From the NCBI RefSeq assembly GCF_900110075.1, contig NZ_FOCJ01000001.1, forward strand, positions 1,178,001 through 1,242,000: DNA of 64,000 bases. The letters are read 5' to 3'. A program made the position numbers and the translations under genes. Below the pieces are notes generated by a model. The model had not been told where the DNA came from and did no database searches. It was given only the letters and a program-made list of their open reading frames with translations. The stretch is from Paenibacillus sp. OV219. Lineage in GTDB: Bacteria; Bacillota; Bacilli; Paenibacillales; Paenibacillaceae. This document shows, piece after piece, positions 25,002-31,848 of the stretch; the first letter of the stretch is position 1; every line of letters begins with the position of its first letter.

Positions 25002-26174
25002 ATGTCTAGGAGCATCCAATGGAATGTAGTGGCTTATATGATTATCGCGGCGCTGCTTGCGTCGTTCGTCCTTTCTTTTAACCATACGTTTAGCTTGTGG
25101 AGTAGCCGATCCGCCGATAATATTTTAACGCAGAAGTTTACTTCGAATAAGCAGATCATGATTGAACGTTTAACGTCCTCCTCGATTATCTCCAAATCAG
25201 CGTTTCAGCCGGTTACCGTCGTGAAGAAAGCAACGCCGACGTCGGCCATCTCTGCTCCGATTGCTGCCACTGAGAAGAAGAAGCCCGTCGCAATTGCGAG
25301 TGCAAAACCCCTTTATACATATAAAGTAACGTCATTTTACCTCAATGTCCGTTCGGAACCGAATGCTGATGCCAAAATCATGTACGAGGTCAAGCAAGGG
25401 ACACAGCTGCAAGTGTTGTCCAAGGATGATGCCGGATGGCTTATGCTGAAGAGCGGCGGTTATGTCCATGGCGGATATGCGACTGTAATTGGCATGAAGC
25501 AGGCGCCGGCAGAAGTAACAATCCAATCTGCAGAATCTGCTGTCTCTACTGTCTCTACTGTCTCTGCCGTATCTGCCGTATCCTCGGCGGTTACGTCGGC
25601 TAAAGTTCTGCAGAACAAGTCGCTACAGGTGGATGTTAGGCCAAAAGTACATACGATGGACGTTAAGGTTAGTCCCATTGAAGATCAAGTGGCAACCGTA
25701 GATACGAGTATTGCAGAGGATGATAACGGAAATCCGGTTAAACCGACTTCCCGTGTGAATACGGACTCTGGCTTATCCTCGAAGCAGATTGCACAGCTGC
25801 TGAACGGGACGAAGTTATCTGGCCAAGGGCTGGAGCAAGCGGTATTGAGCATTGAAGAGGAGTATGGCATTAACGCCTTCTTCACGATAGCTGTTATGAA
25901 GCTCGAGAGCGGCAACGGGAAGAGTAGGCTGGCGAGGACCAAGAACAACTTGTTCGGCTTAAATGCAACTTCCAGCAATCCATATCGAAAGGCAACTTAC
26001 TTCGAAACGAAAGGGGATTGCGTTCAGAAATTTGGACAACTATTATCGGACAATTATGTGGAGCGGGGCTATACGACCATTGAGAAGGTGGCGAGGAAAT
26101 ATTGTCCCGTGAATTCGAAATGGGCATCACATGTCAGAAGTATAATGCGAAGCGATTTCAGTAAACTTGCCTAA
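25002..26174 (+). CDS. Membrane-anchored SH3b-glucosaminidase wall hydrolase
   Basis: 390 aa from the ATG at 25002 (GAGGTG upstream). Residues about 8-28 form a membrane helix (VVAYMIIAALLASFVLSF), probably an anchor or signal. About residues 105-165 are an SH3b domain (YKVTSFYLNVRSEPNADAKIMYEVKQGTQLQVLSKDDAGWLMLKSGGYVHGGY). A low-complexity linker follows with short tandem repeats (TVSTVSAVSAVSS). Residues about 265-390 are a glucosaminidase (GH73-like) domain, with the catalytic Glu in IAVMKLESGNGKSRLARTKNNLFGLNA. It should cut the glycan backbone of peptidoglycan at the outer face of the membrane. Confidence 0.87.
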   Translation: MSRSIQWNVVAYMIIAALLASFVLSFNHTFSLWSSRSADNILTQKFTSNKQIMIERLTSSSIISKSAFQPVTVVKKATPTSAISAPIAATEKKKPVAIASAKPLYTYKVTSFYLNVRSEPNADAKIMYEVKQGTQLQVLSKDDAGWLMLKSGGYVHGGYATVIGMKQAPAEVTIQSAESAVSTVSTVSAVSAVSSAVTSAKVLQNKSLQVDVRPKVHTMDVKVSPIEDQVATVDTSIAEDDNGNPVKPTSRVNTDSGLSSKQIAQLLNGTKLSGQGLEQAVLSIEEEYGINAFFTIAVMKLESGNGKSRLARTKNNLFGLNATSSNPYRKATYFETKGDCVQKFGQLLSDNYVERGYTTIEKVARKYCPVNSKWASHVRSIMRSDFSKLA

Positions 26175-26195
26175 TAAAATGGGCCTAATCGGCGG

Positions 26196-26224
26196 TTGAC
26201 ATTCATAAACTTCTCCTGTAACAT
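26196..26224 (+). promoter_or_regulatory. SigA-type promoter of the riboswitch/EamA unit
   Basis: -35 TTGACA (26196-26201), 17-base spacer, -10 TAACAT (26219-26224). Transcription would start near 26231, 25 bases before the riboswitch P1 stem. Confidence 0.75.
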
Positions 26225-26255
26225 TCCAAGAAGTGAAACACAAACCGCATACGAA

Positions 26256-26319
26256 ATTCGTATAACCTCACAACAGGGTGAGGGTTTCTACGGGAAGCCT
26301 AAACTTCCTAACTACGAAT
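26256..26319 (+). ncRNA. Purine riboswitch aptamer, guanine class (C at the specificity position)
   Basis: P1 ATTCGTA (26256-26262) pairs perfectly with TACGAAT (26313-26319). J1/2 is TAA, P2 is CCTCAC/GTGAGG, J2/3 is GTTTCTAC, and P3 is GGAAG/CTTCC with loop CCTAAA. The junction carries all the invariant bases of the purine aptamer. The base equivalent to position 74, which pairs with the ligand, is C (26312), predicting guanine or hypoxanthine rather than adenine. Loop GG and CC can form the L2-L3 kissing pairs. Confidence 0.9.
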
Positions 26320-26368
26320 ACGGAATTATCGTAATTGATAATTTTGTATTTGCGGTTAGGAATTTTTT
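26304..26368 (+). terminator. Riboswitch-controlled terminator (ON architecture)
   Basis: The 5' arm begins with the P3 3' strand, J3/1 and P1 3' strand (TTCCTAAC..GAATAC..AATTAT), and the 3' arm is ATAATT..GTATT..GTTAGGAA (to 26362), followed by TTTTTT. Aptamer folding and terminator folding are exclusive, so ligand binding should allow read-through. Confidence 0.75.
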
Positions 26369-26393
26369 ATTGCTCGGAGGGGGCAGCTTAGAT

Positions 26394-27362
26394 ATGAAAT
26401 ACTTGTTATCTGTTTTTCTAGGTGCGGTTAGCTACGGCATTCTATCCACAATTGTGGTTCATGCGTATGATGCAGGCTACGATCTCGGTGAAGTTGTCGG
26501 GACGCAGCTGTTGATTGGATTTATACTATCATGGCTTATGGTCATGTATATGAAGGTAAGGAATAAGCGCCAGTCGGCGAAAGAAGCTGGCGTGACACAA
26601 GAGAAGAGCCTTACTTGGAAGCAACGCTTCATGCTCATGTCAGCGGGTATTCCAACCGCTCTGACTGGCTTGTTGTATTACCAGTCGCTTCGTTACATTC
26701 CGAACTCGCTTGCGATCGTGCTGTTGTTTCAATTTACGTGGATGGGTGTTCTTATTCAAGCGATCAGCTCGCGTAAACGGCCAAACGGCATTATGCTGCT
26801 GACACTCGCCATCTTGTTCGGTGGGACCTTGCTTGCTGCCGGTATTATGGAGCAAGGCTTGGCGGACTTCGACATGACTGGTGTCGTGCTCGGATTGCTT
26901 GCAGCAGTGAGTTACTCGTTGTTTATTCTGTTCAGTGGCAAAGCGGTGCCATCCGTACATCCGGCCTATCGCAGTGCATGGATGATTACGGGCGGACTTA
27001 TCTTCGTCTTCATTCTATTCCCGCCAACATTCTTGTTTAACGGTGTCATTTGGAGCAGCCTGCTCTTGTTCGGCTTCCTGCTCGGTTTGTTCGGCGCATT
27101 CATTCCACCTGTGCTGTTCGCCATCGGTGTGCCGCATATCGGCGGCGGCATGGCAGGCATTGTCGGCGCAGCCGAGCTGCCCGTAGCGGTTATGCTCTCA
27201 GCAGTCGTGCTGCATGAGCATGTGAGCATGCTACAGTGGGCTGGGGTTGTAATCGTCCTGCTTGGTGTTGCGCTCCCGGAGCTTATGAGAAGCGTCTCTG
27301 GAGGCGGTCCGAGAATGAGCCGCAGAACGCGTCTGACGGAAGTGACATCAACGATCCATTAG
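26394..27362 (+). CDS. EamA/DMT family transporter under purine riboswitch control
   Basis: 322 aa from the ATG at 26394, with GGAGGGGGCAG upstream; the longer ORF runs back through the riboswitch and is not real. Ten membrane segments in two EamA halves: LLSVFLGAVSYGILSTIVVHAYDAGYD at the start, and a second half with VVLGLLAAVSYSLFILFSGKAVP and AAELPVAVMLSAVVLHEHVSMLQWAGVVIVLLGVALPEL, the usual end of the family. Such proteins mostly export small metabolites. The ON-type guanine riboswitch suggests it exports a purine base or nucleoside when cells have excess, like PbuE, although it is not of the PbuE (MFS) family. Confidence 0.88.
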   Translation: MKYLLSVFLGAVSYGILSTIVVHAYDAGYDLGEVVGTQLLIGFILSWLMVMYMKVRNKRQSAKEAGVTQEKSLTWKQRFMLMSAGIPTALTGLLYYQSLRYIPNSLAIVLLFQFTWMGVLIQAISSRKRPNGIMLLTLAILFGGTLLAAGIMEQGLADFDMTGVVLGLLAAVSYSLFILFSGKAVPSVHPAYRSAWMITGGLIFVFILFPPTFLFNGVIWSSLLLFGFLLGLFGAFIPPVLFAIGVPHIGGGMAGIVGAAELPVAVMLSAVVLHEHVSMLQWAGVVIVLLGVALPELMRSVSGGGPRMSRRTRLTEVTSTIH

Positions 27363-27369
27363 CATAAGT

Positions 27370-27412
27370 GAAGCCCGATTCCGAAGTGATGCGGATCGGG
27401 CTTCTTTTTTGT
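27370..27412 (+). terminator. Terminator after the EamA gene
   Basis: GAAGCCCGAT...ATCGGGCTTC followed by TTTTTTG; it can also serve the convergent small gene on the minus strand. Confidence 0.9.
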
Positions 27413-27427
27413 CAGATGTCGATTGAA

Positions 27428-27613
27428 TTATTCGTTCTCTTTGAATGCATCTGCCGCACTTGCAGCAGCCTGATTCGCGCCATTACTGTTCTCGAACGCT
27501 TCTGCAGCTTCTTCAGCAGAGAATTCTGTGTCAGCCTCGCCAGCTACGGGTAGCTTGTTTAGTTCTGTGGATTGGACTTCTGCTTTCGATACACCATTAC
27601 CCTGTTTAGTCAT
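27428..27613 (-). CDS. Small acidic protein, possibly gamma-type SASP-like
   Basis: 61 aa from the ATG at 27613, behind GCAGGAGGTTC. The sequence runs MTKQGNGVSKAEVQ, then GEADTEFSAEEAAEAFENSNGANQAAAS. It is highly acidic and Ala/Glu/Asn-rich, has no Cys, and lacks membrane segments. Its size, composition and a TEF-S/A-E block recall gamma-type small acid-soluble spore proteins, but the Gln-rich repeats of that family are not clear. It is expressed as a single gene. Treat the SASP link as weak. Confidence 0.55.
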   Translation of the reverse strand: MTKQGNGVSKAEVQSTELNKLPVAGEADTEFSAEEAAEAFENSNGANQAAASAADAFKENE

Positions 27614-27711
27614 GTGTGTTAGAACCTCCTGCTTCATGTAAGTTTTTTAACAAGCGTTATCGTGCCCGATATTGGGGTAAGAATATACATTTTTGATTTG
27701 TAAATTTTTCC

Positions 27712-27741
27712 TTGACCGATTTTCCCCTATACGCATATAAT
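27712..27741 (+). promoter_or_regulatory. Promoter of the leader ORF / pyrH-paralog unit
   Basis: -35 TTGACC (27712-27717), 18-base spacer, -10 TATAAT (27736-27741). It is the only recognisable promoter for the downstream kinase. Confidence 0.65.
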
Positions 27742-27769
27742 CTTGAACAGGAATAAATGGAGAGGAGCG

Positions 27770-27880
27770 ATGCTGCTTGATGACGAAGAAGCAAAGAATC
27801 AACCGTCCGGCAGTGGAAATACGTTCTTTCCTCCAGTAGTTCAATGGGATTCACGAAACACTAAAGCGTATGTGCTTTAG
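27770..27880 (+). CDS. 36-aa leader ORF ending inside a terminator
   Basis: ATG at 27770 after GGAGAGGAGCG. The peptide starts MLLDDEEAKNQPSGSG, has a hydrophobic middle (TFFPPVVQW) and ends NTKAYVL. The stop codon TAG (27878-27880) lies in the 3' arm of the terminator hairpin. This layout is that of an attenuator leader peptide, but it may also be a free-standing small protein. No amino-acid run that would suggest a specific signal is present. Confidence 0.5.
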   Translation: MLLDDEEAKNQPSGSGNTFFPPVVQWDSRNTKAYVL

Positions 27881-27893
27881 TGTTTTATTTTTT
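27859..27893 (+). terminator. Terminator/attenuator between leader ORF and pyrH paralog
   Basis: CACTAAAGC-GTATGT-GCTTTAGTG is a perfect 9-bp stem followed by TTTTATTTTTTT. The ribosome binding site of the kinase begins two bases after the T run, leaving no room for a second promoter. Confidence 0.85.
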
Positions 27894-27906
27894 TAAGGGG
27901 GCTGAT

Positions 27907-28689
27907 GTGCGGATGAGCAAGTACAAGCGCGTGTTAATCAAGCTAAGCGGCGGGGCAATTGCAGGCGAGAGTGCGTTCGGATTCGATCCGGAGCGGATGG
28001 AGCACATCGCAAGCGAGATTATGTCGGTGGTGGAAAAAGGTATTGAGGTATGCCTCGTCATCGGCGGTGGCAACATATTCCGAGGGAACATGGCTGCGCT
28101 ATGGGGAATCGAGCGCGCCGAGGCAGACAACATCGGGACGCTTGCCACCGTTGTGAACAGCTTAATGCTTCGCGGGGTACTCAAGGCAAAAGGCAGCCAT
28201 GAAGTCCGCGTCATGACAGCTATTCCGCTGACATCCGTCGCTGAGCCTTACATTCGGCTTCGAGCCGTTCATCATCTTGAGAAAGGGTATATTGTCATCT
28301 TCGCCGGTGGCAATGGCCAGCCGTACGTGACGACGGACTACCCATCTGTCCAACGGGCGATAGAAGTGAGCTGCGATGCACTGCTTGTCGCGAAGCAAGG
28401 GGTTGACGGTGTATTCAGCTCCGATCCGAAGAGAGACGTCAATGCGCGGAAGTTCCGGTCGTTGCATTACAACGATGTGCTGAAGCAGGATTTGCGCATT
28501 ATGGATCAGGCTGCGTTTATTTTGGCGAGGGACTATGAACTCCCAATTCATGTGTTCAACTTCGATGAACCTGGCTCCATGAGCGCGATCTGTGACGGCC
28601 AGCATCGGGGGACAGTCATAAGCAGCGAATCTGTGCTCGCCTATGAAGCGGTGGAGAAAGAAGCAGAACGCAATAAAGCACCGTCCTGA
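27907..28689 (+). CDS. Amino-acid kinase, divergent UMP kinase (PyrH) paralog
   Basis: 260 aa from GTG 27907 (AAGGGGG five bases upstream) or 258 aa from ATG 27913. The fold is the amino-acid kinase family: N-terminal YKRVLIKLSGGAIAGES, then VCLVIGGGNIFRGNMA, a UMP-type block EPYIRLRAVHHLEKGYIVIFAGGNGQPYVTTD, DALLVAKQGVDGVFSSDPKRD and MDQAAFILARDYELPIHVFN. All the main PyrH motifs are recognisable, but the sequence is divergent and the gene is not next to tsf and frr, so it is probably a second copy with its own control. The likely reaction is UMP + ATP to UDP + ADP; a changed substrate is possible. Confidence 0.82.
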   Translation: MRMSKYKRVLIKLSGGAIAGESAFGFDPERMEHIASEIMSVVEKGIEVCLVIGGGNIFRGNMAALWGIERAEADNIGTLATVVNSLMLRGVLKAKGSHEVRVMTAIPLTSVAEPYIRLRAVHHLEKGYIVIFAGGNGQPYVTTDYPSVQRAIEVSCDALLVAKQGVDGVFSSDPKRDVNARKFRSLHYNDVLKQDLRIMDQAAFILARDYELPIHVFNFDEPGSMSAICDGQHRGTVISSESVLAYEAVEKEAERNKAPS

Positions 28690-28706
28690 TGAGGACGATG
28701 CTTTAA
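28679..28706 (+). terminator. Hairpin at the end of the pyrH paralog
   Basis: GCA-CGTCCT-GATG-AGGACG-TGC followed by TTTAAAG; a moderate terminator overlapping the stop codon. Confidence 0.5.
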
Positions 28707-28763
28707 AGTTACATAGATTAATCGTAGCTTTAGTCTAACGTAGTTCGCAGTGCTGATTAGAGG

Positions 28764-28898
28764 TTAGCAGCTTTTTCCGCCGTTATTATTCGCTGCCACA
28801 TTATCGCTCTCCGCCGACAATCGCTCTCCGTATTGATCTAACCGACCGGGATGCGAGGCAGGACCTTTATTCTTCGGCTTGCTGTTTCTTCCTGTCAT
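28764..28898 (-). CDS. Small hydrophilic protein of unknown function
   Basis: 44 aa from the ATG at 28898, behind GGAGGTGAGAAGCTT. The sequence opens MTGRNSKPKNKGPASHPGRL and ends NNNGGKSC. It is basic at the start, rich in Asn, Gly, Ser and Lys, with no membrane segment. The strong ribosome binding site argues that it is real. Small spore proteins of the SspO/SspP kind have a similar look, but I see no real alignment. Confidence 0.5.
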   Translation of the reverse strand: MTGRNSKPKNKGPASHPGRLDQYGERLSAESDNVAANNNGGKSC

Positions 28899-28987
28899 AA
28901 GCTTCTCACCTCCGTCCTCCATAACATGAACGGGGAGAGAGGATTTCATGCGAGCTGAAATAACGTAAGTGAGGCGAGTGGACCTGT

Positions 28988-30448
28988 TTAACCCATATCA
29001 ACCATATGCGTTTGTTGTGCGTCCGTAGAGTTCGATACCTTCGGACGCTTCAGCGTCACAGCAAGAATTAATCCTAAGATGGCAAGTCCCGCAAGTGATA
29101 GATACGTATCATGAAAAGCATGCGACATCGCGTCTGGCATCGGCTTCTCGCCAGCAGCAGCATGATGATTAGTGCGGCTAACAATTAACGTCGTTAATCC
29201 TGCCACTGAGAACGAGGTGACGACCTGCTGCGCTGCGCTTGTCAGCGAAGTGACTCGGCTGACGAGATTGCTCGGGGCGGATTGAATCAGATGTGTGTTC
29301 AGCGCCAGGAAGGAGAGACCCATGCCCATACCGAGCAAGGCGCGTGGCAAGAGGAACATAATTGCGTTATCACTCGGATCGATGCGCGATATGAGATAAG
29401 CGCCAACGGTTACGATCGTTAAGCCGGTAAGGACGAGCGGCCTAGCACCGATACGGTCGTACAGCCGTCCGCCGATAGGCATGAATAGGCCAGCAGCAAT
29501 CGCTTGCGGCAGTGTCCACATGCCGGCGTGGAAGGCGGTCATGCCCATCAGCTTCTGCATGAAGAACGGGACAGTGAAGATAATGCCGAACATAACGAAT
29601 TGCAGCACCCACTGCACTATAATGCCGCGCGTGAAGAGCGGGGAACGGAAGACGCGAAGCTCGAGCAGCGGCTCTTTCTTCCGAAGCAGCTCGACGACAA
29701 CGAATCCGATGAGAGAAGCACCGCCAACAACGAGGCCGATTATCGTTTTGTCCGATGACCAGCTCGTTGAGCCTTCACTTAGACCATAGGACAAGCCAGA
29801 GAAGGCGAGTGGACCAAGAATAATCCCCAGGATGTCAAGCGACGTGGACGCCTTTCTCGGCAGTTTTGGCAGAAGCAGTCCGACTAGTATGACACCGACG
29901 ATGCCGACAGGGAGATTAATGAGAAAGATCCATTCCCATTTCACATAGTCGACCAAATAGCCGGATATAATCGGGCCTAGCGCTGGAGCGAGAAGAATCG
30001 GCATGCCCATAAGGCCCATAATCGAGCCTGCTTTCTCAGGCGGGCTCAGCCGATACGTCATGGCGAATGCGATCGGTGTGACCATACCGCCGCCAAGACC
30101 CTGCAGGATGCGGTATGTAATAAGCTGATCGACGGTCGTCGCTGTTGCACACAGCACGGATCCGATCGTAAACAGGACGAGGGACAGGAGGAACACTTCC
30201 TTTGACCCGAACCGGTCGGTCATCCATCCAGAGAGCGGGATGACAGCCGCCTGTGCAAGCGCATAGCCGGTTACGGTCCATTGCACCATTGTCAGAGTAC
30301 TGTGGAAGTCATCCACGAGCACAGGGATAGCGACGTTAACCGCTGTACTGTCGAGAATAACCATGAAGATTCCCACAATAATAGCAATGAGCGGTCCTAC
30401 AAGTTGGCGCATCGATGTGAATGGTAGTTCTGGAGCTTCAGATTGCAT
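28988..30448 (-). CDS. DHA2 family (14-TM) drug:H+ antiporter, EmrB/QacA type
   Basis: 486 aa. Fourteen membrane helices are apparent. Helix 1 carries the DHA2 motif LDSTAVNVAIPVL, followed by QWTVTGYALAQAAVIPLSGWMTDRFGSKEVFL (MFS loop 2-3 motif) and RILQGLGGGMVTPIAFAM. The family uses the proton gradient to expel a range of drugs. GAGGAGGCTG lies 12 bases before the ATG. No TetR or MarR regulator adjoins it, and the upstream 240 bases hold a small palindrome but no obvious operator. Confidence 0.9.
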   Translation of the reverse strand: MQSEAPELPFTSMRQLVGPLIAIIVGIFMVILDSTAVNVAIPVLVDDFHSTLTMVQWTVTGYALAQAAVIPLSGWMTDRFGSKEVFLLSLVLFTIGSVLCATATTVDQLITYRILQGLGGGMVTPIAFAMTYRLSPPEKAGSIMGLMGMPILLAPALGPIISGYLVDYVKWEWIFLINLPVGIVGVILVGLLLPKLPRKASTSLDILGIILGPLAFSGLSYGLSEGSTSWSSDKTIIGLVVGGASLIGFVVVELLRKKEPLLELRVFRSPLFTRGIIVQWVLQFVMFGIIFTVPFFMQKLMGMTAFHAGMWTLPQAIAAGLFMPIGGRLYDRIGARPLVLTGLTIVTVGAYLISRIDPSDNAIMFLLPRALLGMGMGLSFLALNTHLIQSAPSNLVSRVTSLTSAAQQVVTSFSVAGLTTLIVSRTNHHAAAGEKPMPDAMSHAFHDTYLSLAGLAILGLILAVTLKRPKVSNSTDAQQTHMVDMG

Positions 30449-30540
30449 AGGTCATTACAGCCTCCTCAAGTATGTCTGTCTTATCTTTCCACTTTACTGA
30501 AGTTAGCAGCATCATGTCAAAAAGATTCAATGAACAGTCT

Positions 30541-30566
30541 GGAATGGCGAAATTCGCCCTCCAGGC
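30541..30566. repeat. Short hairpin element, copy 1 (GGCGAA-A-TTCGCC core)
   Basis: TCTGGA-AT-GGCGAAATTCGCC-CTCCAG is an imperfect palindrome. A second copy with the same core and flanks (TCTGGAGA-GCGAAATTCGCC-TCTCC) is at 30734-30758. Confidence 0.5.
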
Positions 30567-30685
30567 TGCCGGTTTTCGTTACAATATTTTGAAAGCTGCG
30601 TTCGGTTTACGGTTCTTTAGCCGGGCCAACGGCTGTCAGAGGTCAGCCATGCTCGGGATATGGAATAACCCAGAGCGCTTCATAT

Positions 30686-30732
30686 AAAAAAAGAGAACCC
30701 CGCGGTTTAATAAAAACGCGGAGTTCTCTACA
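30686..30732. terminator. Bidirectional terminator downstream of tdk
   Basis: AGAGAAC-CCGCG...CGCGG-GTTCTCT, with a run of A on the left that becomes T7 on the minus strand, ending the tdk transcript. Confidence 0.85.
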
Positions 30733-30733
30733 C

Positions 30734-30758
30734 TCTGGAGAGCGAAATTCGCCTCTCC
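30734..30758. repeat. Short hairpin element, copy 2
   Basis: Same core as the element at 30541-30566. It lies directly behind the tdk terminator, between it and the tdk stop codon. Confidence 0.5.
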
Positions 30759-30762
30759 TTCT

Positions 30763-31374
30763 TTATTCCTCACTATCGCTATCGCTTTGGCTGCGGAAGG
30801 CTTGATTATAACACCGTCTGCAAACCGGCTTATAGTCCTCGTTGCCGCCGATTTGGATCTGCTGCCCGGCGTTAACGGGCTGGCCGTCGCGGAACCGGAT
30901 AACCATCGTTGCTTTGCGGTCGCAGTACCAGCAGATCGTCTTAATCTCTTCGATCTTGTCCGCTTGCACGAGAAGATTGTAGCTGCCTTCGAACAACTGG
31001 TTCTGGAAGTCGTTCTTCAGCCCGAAAGCCATAACCGGGATGTTCAATTCATCAACCACTTGCGTTAGCTGGATAATATGATGTTTCTTCAGAAATTGAG
31101 CTTCATCAATAAGGACGCAGTAAATTTGCTTCGGTCCGGAAGTGGAGAGATGTGACTTTACGCTCTCATACAGATTCGTCTGCTCATCAACCGGAATGGC
31201 TGCCCGCTCGAATCCGACCCGGGAGCCGACAAGCTCTGCGCCGTCTCTTGCGCTGAACGATGGCGAGTAGATGAGGACCCGTTTGCCTTGCTCCTCGTAG
31301 TTATGCGCCACTTTAATAATTTCGAACGATTTGCCGCTGTTCATAGTTCCATATTTGTAATAGAGCTGTGCCAC
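30763..31374 (-). CDS. tdk: Thymidine kinase
   Basis: 203 aa from the GTG at 31374 (GGAGGAGATTCATTC upstream); the longer frame has no ribosome binding site. The P-loop is [15 protein letters not shown], the Walker B block is [11 protein letters not shown], and two Cys pairs (CWYCDRKA and CRRCYNQ) make the structural zinc site. The lasso loop lies between them. It phosphorylates thymidine to dTMP in the salvage pathway. Length and motifs match the type II (Tdk) family. Single gene, with a terminator behind it. Confidence 0.95.
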   Translation of the reverse strand: MAQLYYKYGTMNSGKSFEIIKVAHNYEEQGKRVLIYSPSFSARDGAELVGSRVGFERAAIPVDEQTNLYESVKSHLSTSGPKQIYCVLIDEAQFLKKHHIIQLTQVVDELNIPVMAFGLKNDFQNQLFEGSYNLLVQADKIEEIKTICWYCDRKATMVIRFRDGQPVNAGQQIQIGGNEDYKPVCRRCYNQAFRSQSDSDSEE

Positions 31375-31498
31375 GAATGAATCTCCTCCAAGCAATATCA
31401 TCTATACTCTTTTAACATATTCGAGTGCTTGTGACAAGGAAATGATCTGGACAAAAAAAGGCACATAGGATCACTTAGCTCGTGCATAAATGATAGAG

Positions 31499-31512
31499 TT
31501 GTATTGTTGTTG
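31499..31512 (+). promoter_or_regulatory. Operator candidate, copy 1 (TTGTATTGTTGTTG)
   Basis: A 14-base box upstream of the PHP remnant and pbfA. An exact inverse copy lies at 33218-33231, downstream of pbfA and upstream of deoR. Both copies are followed by a T/A-rich stretch. The T-G-T-rich form is compatible with DeoR family operators. Confidence 0.35.
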
Positions 31513-31743
31513 TTTTATCAGGTGAAGTTCCAGTAAAGGCTTGACCCGCTTCGCGCCGTGCGTTCGTTTACGATTTCTTCATAAACAGGGGGAGACGTCT
31601 AGATTACTTTCAATATTGTAAACGGAGAGATAAATCTTTCAGCGAAGGATTGAATTGTATTTATGTGCAAGTTATGCTGAACAAAGCAACACGAACTAAT
31701 ATTAAAACCACAATAACCCAAACACCTCGAAGGATACACTAAC

Positions 31744-31848
31744 ATGAAAAATATAGTTTTTATCGACCATAGCAAGCCTATTTACAAAGGTAATCTCCAT
31801 CTTCATACCACATGGTCGGACGGAAGGAGGTCGCGCAAATGGAAATGA
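31744..31848 (+). pseudogene. Truncated N-terminus of a PHP-domain phosphoesterase
   Basis: The 34-codon frame reads MKNIVFIDHSKPIYKG, then NLHLHTTWSDGRRS, then a short unrelated end. The HLHTTWSDG block, followed by a basic pair and Ser, is the first metal-binding motif of PHP phosphoesterases. After it the sequence jumps to the ribosome binding site of pbfA; the codons for DGRR themselves form that site (GGACGGAAGGAGG). A deletion has apparently fused the start of a PHP gene to pbfA. The frame ends 7 bases inside pbfA, so it may now act as a coupling leader. Confidence 0.6.

Noticed and set aside
30472-30687. 71-codon frame upstream of the DHA2 efflux gene
   Set aside because: No ribosome binding site, it runs through a palindrome and an apparent non-coding region, and it has no family signal.
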